Assembly (NCBI GenBank): GCA_964019415.1
Contig: OZ025874.1
Coordinates: 8,275,349 to 8,339,348, forward strand
Reading direction: 5' to 3'
Length of the DNA: 64,000 nucleotides
DNA from: Ianthella basta
Lineage: Eukaryota; Porifera; Demospongiae; Verongiida; Ianthellidae
Translations under genes and position numbers: made by a program
The notes under the pieces: generated by a model
What the model was told of the DNA's origin: nothing
The model's database searches: none
The model's input: only the letters and a program-made list of their open reading frames with translations
Shown: positions 1-29,505 of the stretch, one piece after another
How positions within the stretch are numbered: the stretch's first letter is position 1
Layout: each line of letters opens with the position of its first letter

Positions 1-386
1 AGCCTTTGGCCAAATTACCAAGTTTAATGTATCTCATTCACTGACCTGATCACGGGAGTCACAGGGGGTAGGTCTACGCGCGTTCCCGGGCCTGGTAGTG
101 GGGTCTGTGATGCTATCTAGTATCAGGGAGCGTGGGGAGTCGCAGCTGTACCGGTGTGTCGACAACAGACGAAATTTGAAAGGCAAGGCTCTTTTCCGGA
201 GCTCCACAGACGCGTTAAATACGGCACAGATTGAATCCTGCTTCGGAACTCGTCGGAAACCAAATCACGTTGCGTTTAGTATCTATAATTTATATATTAT
301 GAGCAGATTGCACGTTCAATGATTAATAATAACAGCCCACTTAGCATTTAGATTAAACGCCCTCAGGCTTTTGTTTCGTAGCCAAA
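1..386. other. Left-edge region upstream of DNPEP
   Basis: This region has no recognisable coding exon. The open frames in it are short and resemble no known family. It should hold the DNPEP promoter and 5' UTR. The first DNPEP ATG at 387 lies in the context AAAATGTC. Confidence 0.4.
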
Positions 387-3702
<3,316 letters not shown>

Positions 3703-4733
3703 CTGTTAGCTAGCTAACTAGTTTACTCGATGAACTGTGACCTGTTGTTCACTACAGAGGTGTGTTATGAGGAATTTAACCATAGGTCCTAGGAAATGAT
3801 TAATAGTGACTTTGTAACTTGAAGAGTCCTTTTGAATGGATGTATACATAGTGTGTAAATTGTGTGCTTTGATTGAATGGTGTATTACTGTAATACTATG
3901 CATGTGGGAAGTGTTTCATGCAGTGGGTTATGTTATACTTTGTGTACCTGAAGACATTCAGAAGGGCGCCCTCCCATGTGGCATGGGGTGGAGCTACTTG
4001 GTTCGATACGGCTGTCAGCAACAGCCAGTTGCAACATGATGAGGATGACCGCATCAGCGGATCAGATAAGCAGAACAAACCTCCAGCTGTATTCACACAC
4101 TGTTAAACACACACAAGCACACTTCGATGGGGTGAGTTCCAGTACGGTCTCAGTTCAATTTCAAGCTTGTGTTGAATATACATTTAGCATTCTTCGCACA
4201 GACACACACACACACACCTACCTAATGCATATGCATCGATGTGGTTTTTCAGTGGATGCGCGTCCGCCATGATATCAGCCTCCTAGGTCACCTGTCTCCT
4301 CGCCACGCCCTCCATGGCGCACACGCCTTAGGGCAACTGTGTGTCTAGCCGTCTCTCTGCTGGTGGAGCTACTGGAGAGGAAGAGGAACGCGACGAAGAC
4401 ACTACGCTGAAGGGCTTCCCGCTGTGTAGGGATTCGTCAATCACTGACTGGACTGAGCTGCTCCTTCGGTGCGCTTCTAGGTGTTGCTGACGGTAGAGAG
4501 AGAGGACGAGGGATGGAATGAATTGGGGGGAGGGTCTGTTTAAGTCGCTGGGTGTTGTCGCGTCACTGAAACAGCCTCTCTCTGTGTGTCTTTGTGTCAG
4601 CGTGTGTGTGCCTGTGTGTTATTCGCCAACGTGTATGGCTGCCACTGGCTAGATTTGATGTAAAGTTTTGTGTGGGTGGGTGGATTCCTTTCTATCTGGT
4701 CTGCAGTGTGGGTGTGGGTTGGTGTGTGTAGCC
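3703..4733. other. DNPEP 3' UTR and MYO1B upstream region
   Basis: About 1 kb between two genes on the same strand. No conserved protein is visible. It should contain the DNPEP 3' UTR and the promoter and 5' UTR of the myosin. The segment 4300-4700 is GC-richer with short GT-rich runs, which fits a 5' UTR or promoter. Confidence 0.45.
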
Positions 4734-12246
<7,513 letters not shown>

Positions 12247-12419
12247 CCCCACCGCTCCACCCACGTTTTGCTGTGTGTTTAGAGCCCTCAGTTATTTTTA
12301 TGCACCAATCTCTTCACCCTGATTTAATGACTGTTCTCCAAGGCTGTGGACAATTGTCACACTATTAACTTTATTTTTTATACAAATTATTTCATCTGTA
12401 TCTATTTTGCCAACTATAC

Positions 12420-12458
<39 letters not shown>

Positions 12459-12855
12459 ACTGGACACTACCTTGTACTGTAGGAGGCTATTCATTGCCAT
12501 GAGAACTTCTGGCCGGGGCTAACATTATTTTGTCCGTCTGTACGTATCTTGATGTGTGCAGTGGCGGTGCTTGCAGTTGGGCACTCCCACTGCAATGATA
12601 CTTAGACATCTGGAGGAATTATCGTTAATTAGTTTATATGTGTGGAAATGTATAATTAGTACAACATATACTGTATTAGAATGTGTATAATTTACTTACA
12701 TTTTGCTATGTACATCATACAATACTGTTTATGCCTTATAATATTTATATAATATAATATATTATGCAAAAGCAGAAAAAGCTAGTAATTTAAACAATGT
12801 AATAACAGCAAATGCATGGCTTCATAAGATGGCTGACTACTACAAGAGTTCGTAA
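12247..12855. other. Convergent 3' region between MYO1B and ACBD5
   Basis: Non-coding gap between two convergent stop codons. It holds the myosin 3' UTR, a short (GT)n array at 12421-12455, and AT-rich sequence (12600-12780, with repeated TATAAT) where poly(A) sites of both genes are expected. No further gene is visible. Confidence 0.5.
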
Positions 12856-14934
<2,079 letters not shown>

Positions 14935-14956
14935 TTTACCGGGACACTAGAACAAA
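14935..14956. promoter_or_regulatory. 22-bp gap between divergent ACBD5 and MRPL45 starts
   Basis: The two initiator ATGs point away from each other and are separated by only 22 bp. Both lie in AAAATGGC. A shared promoter must overlap coding sequence, and 5' UTRs must be extremely short or overlapping. Confidence 0.65.
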
Positions 14957-16653
<1,697 letters not shown>

Positions 16654-16810
16654 AGGTGTTTGAAGCTTGTACAACTTTTGTGTAATTTATGAGGTTGTTT
16701 ACATGGTGTGTTGTCAGTTTGCGACCCCCGGCCGACAATTTGCTTGTTTTGGCCCCCCAAAAATGTTCCCCGGTGTAAACAGGTAGACGTCTGGAACTTT
16801 ACAATTTTTA

Positions 16811-18096
16811 ATGGCTATTGATTGCGAAACAATGCCAATATGTCGGCCCGCCAGAAAAAGTGGGCTGTTTCCTGGACTGCTCTTGGTCCTTGCCGGGTTC
16901 GTCCTGGGCTATGTCTGTCGAGACGCATTTAACCATACGGGAGGGAGCGGTGACGGAGATGAGGGGGGGTGTCACCACAAGACCACCATTATTCCTACCA
17001 CCCCCGCGGTCACGGTGCGTAAGGAAGCCGTCATCCGGGAGGAACTACGGAGGATGCGCTCGCCAGAGGAAGGCCGACCACGTACCATGCAGCAGGAGCT
17101 GGCGCTGCGACGTCAGCTGTTAATTGGTGTGGTCACAGCAGAAAGCTTCCTGGACACGCGAGCCACCGGCGTGTATCGCACCTGGGGGGCACAGGCGTCC
17201 AAAATTATGTTTTTCTCCTCTCCTCGACGGCAGGGCGGCGCTACAGACCTGCCCGTGATCAGCCTGCCCGGAGTGGACGACACCTATCCACCACAGAAGA
17301 AGGTACATAGATTGGGCGTTTATTATGCCACAAGGGCGCTTACTGGAGAACATAGAACTGGTGTAGTGGTGTACTCACATCCCCCCCCCCCCCCCTCCCC
17401 AGGTCTTCTCTATGCTAAAATACATGTACGACCACCACATTGATGAGTACAACTGGTTCATGCGCACAGATGATGATGTGTACATCCGCGTGGACCCCCT
17501 GACTCAGTTCCTCTCCCAACTGGATCCCAATGAGCTCCTGTATCTGGGATCCCCTGGGTTTGGACGTCCTGAGGACCGTGAACGTATCAGCCTACGACCC
17601 TACGAACACTACTGCATGGGTGGGCCGGGTGTTGTGTTCAGCCGTGCACTGTTGCGTGCTCTGGGACCACATCTTGAGTACTGTCTGCAGAATGTGGTTG
17701 TGTCATACAACGAAGATGTGGAGGTTGGACGGTGTGTGAGTCGAACAGTGGGTGTCCAGTGCACCTGGTCCTACCAGGTGAGGGACGCGTGTGTGCTATT
17801 GTGGAGTGGGCCTTGGGTGGGGCTTCATGTGCTCTATCCATTCCTTGTAGGCATCCAAGCTGTTCTACACTGACTATTCCAAAGGCCGTGACTTTGAGCA
17901 GCCATCAGTTTACCGGAACCGTGAGCTGCAAGCAGCACTGACGGTGCATCCCTTTAAAACTCCAGAGCAGATGTATCGAGTACACCAGTTTTACTTGGAG
18001 CTACGCGAGGCAGAGGCAGCGAGGGAGGGAGGGAAGCGAAGTACAGAGCTGCGCAAGTGGCAAACAATTACCGGACGAAATAGAGCCTTTGAATAG
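16811..18096 (+). CDS. Stand-alone chondroitin-synthase-like beta-1,3-glycosyltransferase (GT31)
   Basis: Predicted Golgi type II membrane enzyme. Exons 16811-17302, 17403-17777 and 17851-18096 give 370 aa. Residues about 17-36 are a signal-anchor (GLFPGLLLVLAGFVLGYVC), followed by a stem. The catalytic region resembles the N-terminal half of CHSY1/CHPF: GVVTAESFLDTRA, LPGVDDTYPPQKK, the DxD-type motif FMRTDDDVYIR, LYLGSPGFG, YCMGGPGVVFS, NEDVEVGRCV and CTWSYQ. In CHSY1 this half is linked to beta-GlcA/beta-GalNAc transfer of chondroitin. The second (GT7) half of chondroitin synthase is absent: the protein stops at a clean TAG after RNRAFE. A paralogue lies at 28421-29406. The exact acceptor specificity cannot be read from sequence. 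Confidence 0.88.
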
Positions 18097-18161
18097 CTGT
18101 AGCTAATATTAGCATGCGTGAACCCCCTTCACATTCCCCACGGGTTTGTATACAAATCTTG

Positions 18162-18353
18162 TCACGTGCATGCGTCACACCGCTGGGCGATGATGTCATC
18201 GACCAACTCCAAGATGGCGTCATACCGCTCAGAGAACACAGAGTCCGGGGCAAGTAGTTTCTGAAGGGTTTGCGTCCACGTGACTGCACTTCTACGCGCG
18301 CCTGATAGTCCTTCGAGTGACAGGACCATCGGTAGGTCGAGGGAAAAGAACAT
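18162..18353 (-). CDS. Small hypothetical ORF, 63 aa
   Basis: A short open frame on the minus strand, starting MFFSLDLPMVLSLEG and ending in a helical stretch YDAILELVDDIIAQ. I do not recognise it. It lies in the gap between the convergent end of the GT31 gene and the divergent R3HDM 5' region, a position where this window tends to have a minus-strand gene. The amphipathic composition looks protein-like, but coding status is unproven. It may instead be an exon of a larger gene or chance. Confidence 0.3.
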   Translation of the reverse strand: MFFSLDLPMVLSLEGLSGARRSAVTWTQTLQKLLAPDSVFSERYDAILELVDDIIAQRCDACT

Positions 18354-18894
18354 GCATTCATTTAACAGTTGACTAGCTACTGTGTGTCACGAACCGGTCA
18401 CTCAGGCGATGGATTTGGTATTATGTCCACGTGTATGTATATGTACTGCTCTACCGCTGTACGCGAGTGGCGGGATTGTATGTGTGCGCTTGTTCACGCT
18501 GTCCTGTTGCACGTTGTGCAGTGAGAGTCGGCGGGAGTGTCGTTGTGCGTGGCGGGGGTGAGCGGGGACTGTTCTTTGTGCAGACGCTCTCTGCTAGTCA
18601 TTGTCCGTGGCGGTGTGACGGAGCTCTCTTATGCCTAGTCCCTGTCTGTCCTGCTAGGTGTAGTGTGGACTGTGGGCGCGTTTTGGAGGATGCTACAAGA
18701 GGTATCAGAAAAACCACAGCTTCATCTTTGAGTTTTTAGTGAGCTACTCCACCTCATTCACTATACACATACCAAATGAAGTCACACATGTCTCCTTTAA
18801 CCCTTTGCACTGCAGGTCCCAACTTAATTATTGTATATTTGTTATTTGACCCACTCCCTGCTACTACTGGCCCCATTCGTGTGTCAGTCTTCAC
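18354..18894. promoter_or_regulatory. R3HDM promoter and probable 5' UTR exon
   Basis: GC- and GT-rich sequence without a conserved coding frame. A likely non-coding first exon ends near 18699 (CAAGAG|GTATCA) and would splice to the first coding exon, with possible acceptors near 18814 or 18902. Confidence 0.4.
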
Positions 18895-23974
<5,080 letters not shown>

Positions 23975-24237
23975 CCAATGAATCTAATATCACTGGCTCC
24001 ACAAAGGTGGCTAATAATGTTCTTGGTTTTATACAAAGATATGGAGAAGGAGAACATAACTTTTTATGCAAGATGTGAAGTAGAGACTATAGGTATTGGG
24101 ATATGGTAATTACTGCTAATCCATACTTGTACGTACAGTAAAACATCAATTCAACATAATTCATCAATTAATAACATAATGCCATTAGTAGTGTGTGTGC
24201 ATGCGTCAAAAGCAATGCATGGCTCTGTGTGTGTATG
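23975..24237. other. Convergent 3' region between R3HDM and FBXO7
   Basis: 263 bp between two stop codons facing each other. AT-rich with no gene. Expected to hold overlapping 3' UTRs of both genes. Confidence 0.5.
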
Positions 24238-25468
24238 TTATATGATAGGGGGAAACCCCTGTCTTGGTGATCTGTGAAATGGTGTGTGTGTTGAGGGCGG
24301 TTGGAAGGTCAGTAGGTTGTGTCTGCTGCCCGGGGGTGGTTTCCATGGCAACACAGGTCTTCTAGGGCCAAAGAAGTACCTTAAAGGAGATGAGTAATCA
24401 CTGGCAGCCTGCGGTGGGCGGAGCCCAGGTAGACGATCCCAATCACCACCTAGAGTCAAGCATTACAAATAGTCATTACATAATTCCCATTGATGATGAT
24501 GAAACATTATTACTCATGCTGTGATGCATTAATATGGTCATCAATGGTCAAAAGCTGTGTATATGTACTCAATTGTATGTTCCCATAGATCTTTGTCTGC
24601 TGCAAGCCTCCATAGTTCAACCTGGCCCTCTTGCTTCTTAGATCTAGTCTGGCTTCTCCAAGTTGGCTCTTAAGGCACTCAGTAAACACTTTGGGGGTCT
24701 AGTTCCTATTAATTGCCTCGAAATGAAGCCAACTAGTCTCACATGGGCATGTTCAAAATTAGCCATTTTGCTGTCAGATTCTGGTACTATAGTGTACAAT
24801 GGGCAGACTACGGGACCAACAGGACCTACAGGACCAGAGTCTAGCCATCACTACACACACACACTGACCGATGATTCCTGGAACTTGTGGGTGTGGCGGT
24901 TGTGGGTGGGGCCAGTGCACCATCTGGGGCACTATGACTACCCCTCTCCTCTCCCTGCCAGCCTTCTGTGATAGGTACATCCTTTTATATGCCTGCAAGG
25001 GAGTAGGAGAAGCTATGAATGACAGCCCCACCCAAACCTCTCCTACATTCCTTGGCGCTCACTTCCTTCCAGTCCTTGGACCACGCCAGTCCAGAGTGAG
25101 ACTGCTGGCCTGTACAGTAGTTGGACCAATATGGGATGGGATGAAGGGGAAGGGTACACACTGAGACATTGTAAGGTTGATGGACAGACATGTGTAGATG
25201 GTGAAACCAACATTGCACCTCAACTAACAGAAAACCACAACTTTCTTTGAAGTGGATCTATTAACAAATTCCAAAATCCCTTGTCCTCCCTCACCAACTG
25301 GTCCAAAGTCCCTTGTGTACAGATTTCTCCAGAGGTGCCCATCGGAGGCCAACGAGTAGAACTCACTACAGGTTGCTGCTACACACAGTATGCTTGCTGC
25401 ATCCAACTGGGACAGGACCTTGAGCTGATTGGAAGGGAAGGGGGTGCAACGGTCAGTTCCTGTTGCAT

Positions 25469-25499
<31 letters not shown>

Positions 25500-26718
25500 C
25501 ACTGACCTTGACTTCTGTTGAAAGGCTAGATAGTGTTCCTTTCTGGACTAGACCCAGCTCTACAACAGGGGTGACAGGGTGACAGGTGACAAGGTGACAG
25601 GAAGGTGGTAGGTGACAGGGTGACACAGTAGGGTGTGCGTAGCATGCATGAGTACCAGCTCGGACTGCGTTCACCAGTGGTAGGGCAAGTTGGTTCCTCA
25701 TTGTCACCTCCAGCATGCGGCCTAGGAGGACCCGTTCAGGCCCTGCAGAATAGACAAAAAGCACTGGAGACAGCCCTCGGTTGGGGTGGGGCGGGGGTGA
25801 GGTGGGGGCGGGGCATACCTTCATTGAGGGCTGCAGAAGGATTGAGGCAGTCACTGGGCTTCACTTGGCAGGTTACAGCTCTCCGTAAACCAGTGACTGA
25901 TGCTAGTGGGTAGGCAATTAGAGTCACATTGCACCAAACACACACACACACACACACACACACAGTAGAGATTACCCAAGGCCAATACTCACCTTGCATC
26001 ACACAAACACGACCCATTGTTGTCATGGCAACATGACAGTCCTTTCCCAAGAACGAGTACTTTACACGATACGTCCCAGCCTTGTTAGCCAGGATGGCAA
26101 TGCCTTCCTCCCTGGTGAGTCCTTCACTGATGAGCACTGCGTCTCCTACCACCAGTGCCACCTCTGCTGCTGTGCGTGGGGCTGCAGTTGTATAGAGAGC
26201 AGCGAGGAGCTCAGCGAAACGGGACGGTGGAGTGATGTGTGATGGGACCAGTGGAGGGGCAGAGTCACGAGACTCCATCTTTGCAACTGATTGGTCCACT
26301 TCTCTTGGAGTAGAGTCACATGACTCCACCGTTGCAACTGATTGGTCCACTTTCCCTGGAGCAGGGACAGTGGGAACCAGCCACAGTAGGTCTCCTGAGA
26401 CCAGTCCCAGCTCCATAAGGCTACTCCCTCTTAAGGGGTCTTTCCCATTCAGCGATACACACCACTCCTTTGGCCTGCAGAGGCACACACACATTTTTGT
26501 TACACATAGGCCTAGAAACACGCACACGCACACGCACGCACACACACACACACGGCACACGATTATAACGTTTATGCCACTCAGTGCAAACTCCAATACC
26601 GAAGGTTGGATTGTTGTGCCAACTGGGACACGACACCGTCAGGCGAGCAGTCCCCCGCCACATCTAGGCACTGTGCTCGGACAAAAGAGCCTTTTATCTT
26701 CACTCGAATCTTCATCAT
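24238..26718 (-). CDS. FBXO7: F-box only protein 7
   Basis: Substrate adaptor of an SCF (SKP1-CUL1-F-box) ligase, and in vertebrates also a proteasome and PINK1/Parkin-pathway factor (PARK15). Nine exons in transcript order: 26718-26600, 26474-25993, 25902-25819, 25742-25656, 25559-25507, 25424-25295, 25109-25063, 24992-24869 and 24449-24238, giving 445 aa. Order: ubiquitin-like N-terminus (MKIRVKIKGS, CVSLNGKDPL, ELGLVSGDLLWLV), acidic linker, FP-type domain (YRVKYSFLGKDCHVAMTTMG), F-box (LKVLSQLDAASILCVAATCSE, HLWRNLYTRDF), DWKEAYKRM, then a Pro-rich C-terminus with GGDWDRLPGL as in vertebrate FBXO7 (GGEYDQRP). All phases close. CUL1, its expected scaffold, is encoded in the same window. 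Confidence 0.92.
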
Positions 26719-26770
26719 TCGTACAAGCTGGGTAAACAATGAAGGGGATTCCCCAAGTTAAAGCCTTAAA
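26719..26770. promoter_or_regulatory. 52-bp shared promoter gap, FBXO7 / PEX12
   Basis: Start codons of two divergent genes lie 52 bp apart. The PEX12 ATG is embedded in AAAATGGCCGGC. Confidence 0.6.
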
Positions 26771-28420
26771 ATGGCCGGCGTGGCCAATGCCTTCAATAGC
26801 GCCATTCTTTCGGGCGGTTCTTTGCTGCCCACCGTATTCGAGCTGCTAGCACAGGAAGCTCTGACGGAGTCGCTGCGAACGGCGTCGGAGTACACACTGA
26901 AAGTGAGTTTGGGCTATTGCGGAAGGTAAATTTGAATTTTTGAACAAGTGCCCCATTGCACTAAGCCTAGATAGCATGGAGTTGCGTAATGCAGTCTCCT
27001 CGTTGAGCTGTCAGTGCGTTGGGTTTAATTTATAGATTAATACTGGTACCGTAGCCATGGTACCGAATAGTGCAGTATCATCAATAATATGCTGTTGGTA
27101 TTTGATCATACGTAGGTTGTGGCGAACAGTCATCCAGAGTTGTTTGGCTGGATGTGGCGGTTCAAGGGGGAGCTGGTGCTGTGCGGGATTCTGGCAGTAG
27201 AAGGATATTTTGTGACCCACCACAGTAAATCTACACACAGACACACTTTATGTACATGTACACACACACACATGTGGCCATGGTATGTTTGTTGCTGCAT
27301 CCCAGATGGGTCGTTTGCTGAACAGTTCTACGGACTCCAGCGCTGCCCACACTCCTCTCCAACTGCACAGATGAGGACATGGCACAAGATGGCCAGCATT
27401 GCATGTCTAGTGAGTGGAATGGCGTGGTGCTTTGCTGTGTGGTGATGCTAGACCCTTGCCTGCTGCATTCTCTCTAGGTGCTGCTGCCCTACCTGCGTGA
27501 TAAAGTAGAGGAATACTACAAGTGTGCAGAGGAGGAGCCTGAAGGGAGAAGTAGGCTGTTCCAGACGCTGTATCCAGCCGGCCATTTTCTCTGGGAGGTA
27601 CCAACACACCAGTACTTGTGATCATAGTAGCCAGACCACACCCCTTCCCCTCCTCCTGACCCGCCCTCTTTACTCTGCAGGCATGCCGGCTGTGCTTCAG
27701 GGTGTGCCACCTGGTGGGCGTGTCCAGGTACTACCTCCCAAGCCTCTGGCTGGCCGGGGTCACTCTGCAGCGCAGAACTGACAGGACCGAGAGCTGGAGG
27801 TCGGACAACACACTGCATGTGCCCACTGTCACATGACCATCACATGATCACTGCATGTCACATGACCATCACATGACTGTCACATGTTGTGTCCTCAGGT
27901 ACAGTGTGTCTGGCATTATGTTGACACTGGCATACACTCTCAAGTTCCTTGAGTGGTGGGGCTCTGAGGGCCAGGGGGAGGACAGGCGGAGGGCTGCAAT
28001 GTCACTTCCATCACCCCCATCACCTGAGCAAGTGCAGGTGGGTGGTCAGCAGAGTGTACCCAGTTACTAGTGTGTACTGTGTGTGTGTGTCAAGTGCAGT
28101 GGGGGATGTGCGAACATGAACCACTGACTTGTTGGGTGGCAACAATGATATGTTACTTGCAACCGAAGTGGTTAGAAATGTTTGTAGTACTTTGTACCAT
28201 TTTTGTGCAGGTTCACGAAGAGGGTGTGCATGTCTCTAACGACCCCTCCCTCTGTCCACTGTGCCACGCCCCCCGCCATACCCCCACCGTGCTAGCCTCT
28301 TCAGGCTATGTCTTTTGCTACTCCTGCATTGTCCCTCATATCAGGCGCCACAAACAATGCCCAGTTACTCTACTGCCCACGCAAGAACAACAAATTATCA
28401 GACTGTACACAACTAATTGA
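26771..28420 (+). CDS. PEX12: Peroxisome assembly protein 12 (RING peroxin)
   Basis: Subunit of the PEX2-PEX10-PEX12 ubiquitin ligase channel that exports and recycles PEX5 at the peroxisomal membrane. Exons 26771-26902, 27116-27224, 27306-27409, 27478-27597, 27681-27799, 27899-28037 and 28211-28420 give 310 aa. Conserved blocks: PTVFELLAQEAL, FGWMWRFKGEL, SFAEQFYGLQR, LLPYLRDKVEE, LKFLEWW. The C-terminal RING is the degenerate PEX12 type: CPLCHAPRHTPTVLASSGYV, then FCYSC and CPVT, with five cysteines rather than the full zinc set. Exon 5 uses a weak donor (AG|GTCGGA), chosen because only it keeps phase. The TGA stop directly abuts the stop codon of the opposite gene. Confidence 0.93.
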
Positions 28421-29406
28421 TCACATGACTGTCCTGTTCCCTTTCATCTGGTCCAGTGCATGCAGTGTCTCACTGTACTCCACCTCAGTGAAGTGTTTAT
28501 GCACAGTCAGCATCTCCTTGGCAGTCTTAAGGGGATGGTAGGTAATCTGGTCTGCAAACAGGCCACCTCCAAGCACTGCTCCAAAGTGTTTCTTGCCATG
28601 GACAAATAGATGACTCAACTGGAGGAAGGAATTATGCAACACAGGCAGGCATGGTCTAACAGCCACCTCTTCGACCACTTTAATGCCCATGCACCCACCT
28701 CCAGCGACCATGTACACAGCACCCCCATCTCCTCTGCAATGCAGCGTCCCAGCTCCACGTCCTCGTGAGCGGTGACAGCCAAGCGCAGGCAGCCTGCCAG
28801 CTGTGGACCCAACCTTCGAAGAAGAGCCTGACTTAGCACAACTCCAGGCCCGCCCATGCAGAAGCGCCCACCGGCCAGAAATGGTGTGAGTCCTTCAGCG
28901 CCACCGAATCCAGGTTGGCCGAGATAAATGGCTTGGTGGTGGTCAAGTGAGCGTAGTAGCGCCTCCAGCCGCGTCACACGTACGTAGAGGTCGTCATCGG
29001 CTCTCATAAACCACTTGTATCGGCGCAGGAAGCGGGCGTGAAAGTGCTGCAGCATGGCGAAAACTTTCCACTGTGGAGGGTAGCGGTCGTCGGGAACGCC
29101 GCGCAGGACCACAACATCTTTTGGGAGCTTAGTGGACACGTTAGCGTCCCCAACGAAGTACCACAGGTCCCCCCTCACCTGCTCCGCCCAGGTAGAGTTG
29201 ACTGTTGGCACGCGATCTTGCAAAGAGGAGTGGGTGGCAACCACGCCTACCGCCAGCAGACGATTCGCTGTTGAGAGGGAAGACTGCGCGCCCGATTCTA
29301 TTACAAGATGCTTCTCCTTTCCATTCAGTGCAACAAACAACCCCACTGTCCATAAGCCTACGAGTAGGCCAATGAAGAGGAAGAGCAAACTCCTAAGAGC
29401 GGACAT
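28421..29406 (-). CDS. Second stand-alone chondroitin-synthase-like glycosyltransferase (GT31)
   Basis: Predicted Golgi type II membrane enzyme of 301 aa from two exons: 29406-28699 and 28618-28421. An N-terminal signal-anchor (LLFLFIGLLVGLWTVGLFVAL) is followed by a catalytic region again like the N-terminal half of CHSY1/CHPF: GVPDDRYPPQWK, the DxD-type motif FMRADDDLYVR, IYLGQPGFGG, FCMGGPGVVLS, HEDVELGRC and CTWSLE, then a short C-terminal tail with YHPLKTAKEM, matching the HPFKTPEQM block of the 16811-18096 paralogue. No GT7 half follows; the stop codon is fixed by the adjacent PEX12 stop. The two paralogues are diverged and differ in exon number, so the duplication is not recent. The donor activity is inferred from family only. 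Confidence 0.88.
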
Positions 29407-29505
29407 TCAGCGCGTAGCGCCGCTCAGTAGATCACGTGATGATCATATGCCATTGAAAATGGCGCCTTAATATTAGCGAGCAAATTATATAAAGACCAGC
29501 TGAAG
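29407..29505. promoter_or_regulatory. 99-bp divergent promoter, GT31 paralogue / HUS1
   Basis: Contains GAAAATGGCGCC (about 29454-29465), similar to the YY1 site core, and TTATATAAAG at about 29485-29494. The latter is only some 12 bp upstream of the HUS1 ATG, so it is unlikely to act as an ordinary TATA box for HUS1. Confidence 0.5.

Noticed and set aside
17384-17400. Long poly-C runs before acceptors (also near 30692, 38836 and 41847)
   Set aside because: They look striking but act simply as pyrimidine tracts of normal acceptors. Homopolymer length may also be inflated by sequencing.
29485-29494. TATA-box-like TTATATAAAG before HUS1
   Set aside because: Only about 12 bp from the conserved initiator Met, so a transcript starting about 30 bp downstream would lack the start codon. 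Probably chance, or used by other starts.
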